From positions 1 through 14,625 of the forward strand of contig DASRHK010000148.1 of assembly GCA_035650495.1 (NCBI GenBank): a DNA stretch of 14,625 bases, in the 5' to 3' direction. Made by a program: the position numbers and the translations under genes. Position 1 is the first letter of the stretch. Each line of letters starts with the position of its first letter. The notes beneath the pieces are model-generated. The model did not search any database. It saw only the letters and a list, made by a program, of their open reading frames with translations, and was not told where the DNA came from. This stretch comes from DASRHK01 sp035650495 (GTDB lineage: Bacteria; Pseudomonadota; Gammaproteobacteria; Nevskiales; Nevskiaceae). Positions 11,362-14,625 of this stretch are shown piece by piece.

Positions 11362-11904
11362 TTACTTCTTCTTCGACTTCTTCTCGTCACCGGACGCGGC
11401 GCCCGATGCCTGCATGCGCTTGAGCACGTCGTCGGTGATGTCGACGGTCGACGTCGCGTAGAGCGGATCGCGCACGATCAGGTCGAAGCCCTTCTCCTTG
11501 GCGACGGCGTCGATCGCGTCCTTGAGCTTGCCGACCAGGTCCTTCTGGAACTCGCGGTCGCGCGCGCCGGCGTCGTCGTTGAACTTCTGCTGCGCGTACT
11601 GCAGGTCGACCTGACGCGCCGTCAGGTCCTTCTCCTTCTTGGCGCGCTCGTCGGGCGACATGATGTCCTTGTCGCGCTCGTACTTCTTGGCGTCGTCCTG
11701 GAAGGTCTTGATCTGGCCTTCGAGGTCCTTCTTGCGCTTCTCGAACTCGGCGTTGAACTTGTCGCGCGCGGCCTTGAAGGTGTCGGACTGCAGGATCACT
11801 TCGTCGACGCGCACGGAGGCGATCTTCATCTCGGCGTTGGCGGCGCCCGCGAACAGGAAAGCCGCAGCGGCGAGGACGGACAGCTGGATACGGTTCATGG
11901 TCAT
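11362..11904 (-). CDS. skp: Periplasmic outer-membrane-protein chaperone Skp (OmpH)
   Basis: Skp is a trimeric periplasmic chaperone that holds unfolded beta-barrel proteins and delivers them to the BAM complex. The 180-residue precursor has a Sec signal peptide: Arg5, a hydrophobic core at about 8-19, and cleavage after ANA at 24. The mature protein has the OmpH layout. A short strand region (MKIASVRVDEVIL) leads into long charged coiled-coil arms rich in Lys, Asp and Glu (about 45-130), and a second strand region (GFDLIVRDPLYATSTVDIT) follows. The C-terminal tail is basic and repetitive (DEKKSKKK), making the protein longer than E. coli Skp (161). The start is ATG at 11904, or ATG two codons later; neither has a clear ribosome binding site. 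Placement straight after bamA fits the role. Confidence 0.95.
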   Translation of the reverse strand: MTMNRIQLSVLAAAAFLFAGAANAEMKIASVRVDEVILQSDTFKAARDKFNAEFEKRKKDLEGQIKTFQDDAKKYERDKDIMSPDERAKKEKDLTARQVDLQYAQQKFNDDAGARDREFQKDLVGKLKDAIDAVAKEKGFDLIVRDPLYATSTVDITDDVLKRMQASGAASGDEKKSKKK

Positions 11905-11958
11905 CAGTGTGGTGGTCTAGTAGTAGGTGACGCGGCGCGGACTGTACACGATTTAAGC

Positions 11959-14241
11959 CTAGAAGCCCGGGCCGAAGGTGATCTGGAAGCGCTCGGTGTC
12001 GTCGCCGACCTTGTTGTTCAGCGGGAAGGCGTAGCTGACCTCGAGGAGGCCGAGGAACGGCGTGAACCAGGCGAACGACACGCCGGCGGACTGGCGCAGG
12101 TCGCGGTACTCGAAGTCGCCCGGCTCGGCGAACACCTGGCCGATGTCGTAGAAGATCGCGGCGCGCGTGGACTTGTTGTTGGTCTCGAACGGCAGCGGCA
12201 GCACGAGATTGGTCTGCGAGGTCACGCGGAAGCGGCCGCCGAACGGGTTGTTGAACGGCGTATCGCGCGGTCCGAGCGAGCCGTCGCGCCAGCCGCGCAC
12301 CGTGCGCGGGCCGCCCGCGAAGAAGTTCTGGTACGGCGGTACCGAGCCGCGGTTGCCGTAGCCGTCGGTGTAGCCGACCGAGCCGTTCTCCTCGATGAAG
12401 AAGCCCGCGAACATCGGCACGTACTGCTGCAAGCGGTACGACGCCGTGTAGTAGGTGAGGTCGCTGCCGGGTCCGGTGATGTCGAAGTTCAGCTGATGCA
12501 GCGAGCCGCGATCGGCGAAGAACGTGCGGTTGCGCGTGTCGCGCGCGATACCCGTGCGCAGCTCGTAGACGCCGAAGTGCGCGCCATTGTTGACCACGAA
12601 GTCGAGCACCTGGTCGCTCGTCGTTCCCGGGAACGTCTCGATCGCGGTGTCGGAGATGCCGATTCCGGTGCGCAGCGACGAGTACTCGGAGAGTGGGATG
12701 AGGTACGTGAGGCCCGCGCCGACGACGTTGGAGTTGAAGCCCGACGCGTAGCGGATCAGCGACGACGACTTGCGGTAGTAGGCGTTCGCCGTCTGGCTGA
12801 TGCCGTCGGCGGTGAAGTACGGATCCGTCCACGACAGGTTCACCTGGCGCGCGACCGAGTTGTTGTCGACGCTGATCTCGACGCGATTGCCCGTGCCGAA
12901 GAAATTCGTGTGCGTCACGCTGCCGGTGATCAGGAAGCCCTGCGCGCCCGAGTAGCCGACGCCGAACTGCACCGAGCCCGGCGCGCGCTCCTTGATCTTG
13001 AAGTTGACGTCGACCTGATCGTCGGTGCCCGGCACCGGCTGCGTGTCGACCTCGGCCTCCTCGACGAACGGCAGGCGCGCGAGTCGGGTGCGGCTGCGCT
13101 CGACGGCGCTCTTGGAGAACGGCGAGGCCTCGAGCTGGCGCATTTCGCGGCGCAGCGTCTCGTCGTGCGTGCTGCCGTGTCCGGTGAAGGTGATGCGGCG
13201 CACGTAGGCGCGCTTGCCCGGCTGCACGTAGTAGTTGAGCTTGACCTCGCGCTTGTCCTCGTCGACTTCCGGCAGCGGCGTCACCTGCGCGAACGCGAAG
13301 CCGATGTCGGAGAGCGACGCTTCGATGCGGTTCGCGCTTTCGGTGGCTTCCTTGCGCGAGAACGTGGCGCCGTCGGTCGTGGTGACGAGCTGATTGAGGA
13401 AGTCCTCGGTGAGGATGGTGTCGCCCGAGAAGCGATGGCCGCTCACCTTGTACTGCGGGCCTTCCTCGACGTTGATGGTGATGTAGATGTCGGCCTTGTC
13501 GGGCGACAGCGCGACCTGCACCGAGGTCACGTTGAATTTCAGATAGCCGCGGTTCTGGTAGTACGACGTCAGCGACTCGAGATCCCCGACCAGCGTCTGC
13601 TTCGAATAGCGATCCGAGCGCTGGAACGGCATCCAGTTGGTGCGCTCGAGCTTGAATTCCGCAAGCAGATCCTTCTTCGGGAACTTGGTCGCGCCGAGGA
13701 TGTTGATGTCCTTGATGCGCGACACCTTGCCTTCGGTGACCTTGATCTTGAGGCTGACGCGGTTGTTCGGCTCCTCGGTGACCTTGGTGTCGATGTCGAC
13801 GTCGTAGAAGCCGTTCGAATAGTACTGGCGGCGCAATTCCTGCTCGACCTGATCGAGCAGCGCGCGCTTGAACAGCTCGCCTTCCGCGAGCCCGAGATCC
13901 TTGAGCGATTTCTTGAGCTCGTCGCCGCCGATCTTCTCGTTGCCTTCGATCGAGAAGCTGGAGATCGCCGGACGCTCCTGCACTTTCACGACGAGCACGT
14001 TGCCGTCGCGCAGCAGCTGCACGTCCTGGAACAGGTTCGAGTTGTAGAGCGCGCGGATCGCCTGCTGGCTGGTCTGATCGTTGAGCTCGTCGCCGACCGA
14101 CAGCGGCAGGTACGAAAGCACCGTGCCGATCTCCAGGCGCTGCAGGCCCTCGGCGCGGATCTCCGCGATCTTGAACGGCTCGAGCGCCCACGCAGCCGGT
14201 AGCAGGCAGGCAGCCAAAACCAAGGCAAGCAATCTCTTCAA
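11959..14241 (-). CDS. bamA: Outer membrane protein assembly factor BamA
   Basis: BamA is the Omp85-family insertase of the outer membrane, the core of the BAM complex. The 760 residues comprise a Sec signal peptide (1-19, cut after AWA), five POTRA domains at about 22-417 and a 16-strand barrel at about 420-760 ending in Phe, the usual C-terminal barrel signal. The barrel is shorter than in E. coli (810 total), partly because loop 6 is short and lacks the E. coli cysteine pair. Loop 6 reads VRGW at 648-651 instead of the usual VRG[F/Y]. The start is a TTG at 14241: an in-frame TAA lies 41 nt upstream with no ATG or GTG between, and only this start keeps the Lys-Arg n-region of the signal peptide. 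The rseP stop lies 41 bp upstream. Confidence 0.97.
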   Translation of the reverse strand: MKRLLALVLAACLLPAAWALEPFKIAEIRAEGLQRLEIGTVLSYLPLSVGDELNDQTSQQAIRALYNSNLFQDVQLLRDGNVLVVKVQERPAISSFSIEGNEKIGGDELKKSLKDLGLAEGELFKRALLDQVEQELRRQYYSNGFYDVDIDTKVTEEPNNRVSLKIKVTEGKVSRIKDINILGATKFPKKDLLAEFKLERTNWMPFQRSDRYSKQTLVGDLESLTSYYQNRGYLKFNVTSVQVALSPDKADIYITINVEEGPQYKVSGHRFSGDTILTEDFLNQLVTTTDGATFSRKEATESANRIEASLSDIGFAFAQVTPLPEVDEDKREVKLNYYVQPGKRAYVRRITFTGHGSTHDETLRREMRQLEASPFSKSAVERSRTRLARLPFVEEAEVDTQPVPGTDDQVDVNFKIKERAPGSVQFGVGYSGAQGFLITGSVTHTNFFGTGNRVEISVDNNSVARQVNLSWTDPYFTADGISQTANAYYRKSSSLIRYASGFNSNVVGAGLTYLIPLSEYSSLRTGIGISDTAIETFPGTTSDQVLDFVVNNGAHFGVYELRTGIARDTRNRTFFADRGSLHQLNFDITGPGSDLTYYTASYRLQQYVPMFAGFFIEENGSVGYTDGYGNRGSVPPYQNFFAGGPRTVRGWRDGSLGPRDTPFNNPFGGRFRVTSQTNLVLPLPFETNNKSTRAAIFYDIGQVFAEPGDFEYRDLRQSAGVSFAWFTPFLGLLEVSYAFPLNNKVGDDTERFQITFGPGF

Positions 14242-14282
14242 AGCTGGGAAGCCCCCCGGACCGGCGTTAGACGGCTGTTACT

Positions 14283-14625
14283 TCATCCAACCAGACGCAT
14301 GATGTCGTTGTAGAACGCCAGCCCCATCAGCGCGACGAGCAGCGTCAAGCCAATCCGTTGGCCGATCGCCTGCGCGCGCTCGGACAGCGGCGAGCCCTTG
14401 ACCATCTCCACTACGTAAAACAGAAGGTGCCCACCGTCGAGCACCGGTACCGGCAACAGGTTGAGCACGCCAAGGCTCACGCTGATGACGGCCAGGAACC
14501 CGAGGAAGGACGCCAGCCCGATGCTCGCCGAGTAGCCGGCATACTGCGCGATCTGGATCGGCCCGCTGACGTTCTTGATCGAAACGTCGCCGAGCACCAT
14601 CCGGTACAGCAGCTTGAGCGTCAGC
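14283..14625 (-). CDS. rseP: RseP site-2 zinc metalloprotease (C-terminal part only)
   Basis: RseP is an inner-membrane site-2 protease that cuts the anti-sigma factor RseA after DegS, freeing sigma-E to respond to envelope damage. Only about 114 C-terminal residues are in the window; the HExxH zinc motif and PDZ domains (about 340 residues) lie beyond its right edge. Seen are KNVSGPIQIAQYAG, then a hydrophobic helix (FLGFLAVISVSLGVLNLLP), then the second zinc-site motif in NLLPVPVLDGGH. The segment ends with a last membrane helix (IGLTLLVALMGLAFYNDIMRL). All match the C-terminus of E. coli RseP closely from memory. An internal ATG at 14600 is not the start, as the frame runs open to the window edge. 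Its stop is 41 bp before bamA, the standard neighbour. Confidence 0.96.
   Translation of the reverse strand, partial: LTLKLLYRMVLGDVSIKNVSGPIQIAQYAGYSASIGLASFLGFLAVISVSLGVLNLLPVPVLDGGHLLFYVVEMVKGSPLSERAQAIGQRIGLTLLVALMGLAFYNDIMRLVG

Noticed and set aside
11387..14191. Open frame of 934 codons on the minus strand across bamA and skp
   Set aside because: It is a shifted frame of two clear genes. Its product is rich in Arg, Ala and Gly with no domain, which is what GC-rich coding DNA gives out of frame.
12496..14202. Open frame of 568 codons on the plus strand, antisense to bamA
   Set aside because: Same composition effect; Arg/Val/Ala/Asp-rich with no recognisable motif.
14206..14217. Lipobox-like LAAC at residues 9-12 of BamA
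   Set aside because: It sits too near the N-terminus for a lipoprotein signal and in the middle of the hydrophobic core. AWA at 17-19 is a normal signal peptidase I site, and BamA is not a lipoprotein in known families.

Overview
The window holds twelve tightly packed genes, all on the minus strand. It is a core-genome segment of a Gram-negative, lipopolysaccharide-making, GC-rich proteobacterium. Read in the direction of transcription (right to left) the order is rseP (3' end only), bamA, skp/ompH, lpxD, fabZ, lpxA, lpxB, rnhB, dnaE, accA, tilS and an AlkK-type fatty-acyl-CoA ligase whose 3' end is cut off by the window. This order is shared by Beta- and Gammaproteobacteria. The protein sequences do not let me choose between the two classes without a search.

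The right half (about 7.9-14.6 kb) is the envelope block. RseP is the site-2 protease of the sigma-E envelope stress response. BamA is the outer-membrane protein insertase, and Skp is the periplasmic chaperone that carries unfolded porins to it. LpxD, LpxA and LpxB are the acyltransferases and disaccharide synthase of lipid A assembly, and FabZ is the dehydratase that draws on the same hydroxyacyl-ACP pool. lpxD/fabZ, fabZ/lpxA and lpxA/lpxB overlap, which suggests coupled translation.

A 67-bp gap containing a T8 tract separates lpxB from the left half (about 0-7.8 kb): rnhB (RNase HII), dnaE (replicative polymerase alpha subunit), accA (acetyl-CoA carboxylase), tilS (tRNA-Ile lysidine synthetase) and the acyl-CoA ligase. 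rnhB/dnaE overlap by 4 bp and the later gaps are 3, 13 and 13 bp, so this half also looks like one transcription unit, possibly fed by read-through from lpxB.

No tRNA, rRNA, CRISPR array, insertion sequence or prophage gene was seen, and no gene-free stretch exceeds 70 bp. I found no undescribed system. The points worth a second look are small: a six-residue patch in DnaE that reads like a pair of compensating indels, a basic insert in the DnaE PHP domain, a TTG start for bamA, a perfect hairpin between skp and lpxD, the T-tract after lpxB, and a Trp in the conserved VRG[F/Y] loop motif of BamA. Family assignments rest on remembered motifs and sequences, not on a search.
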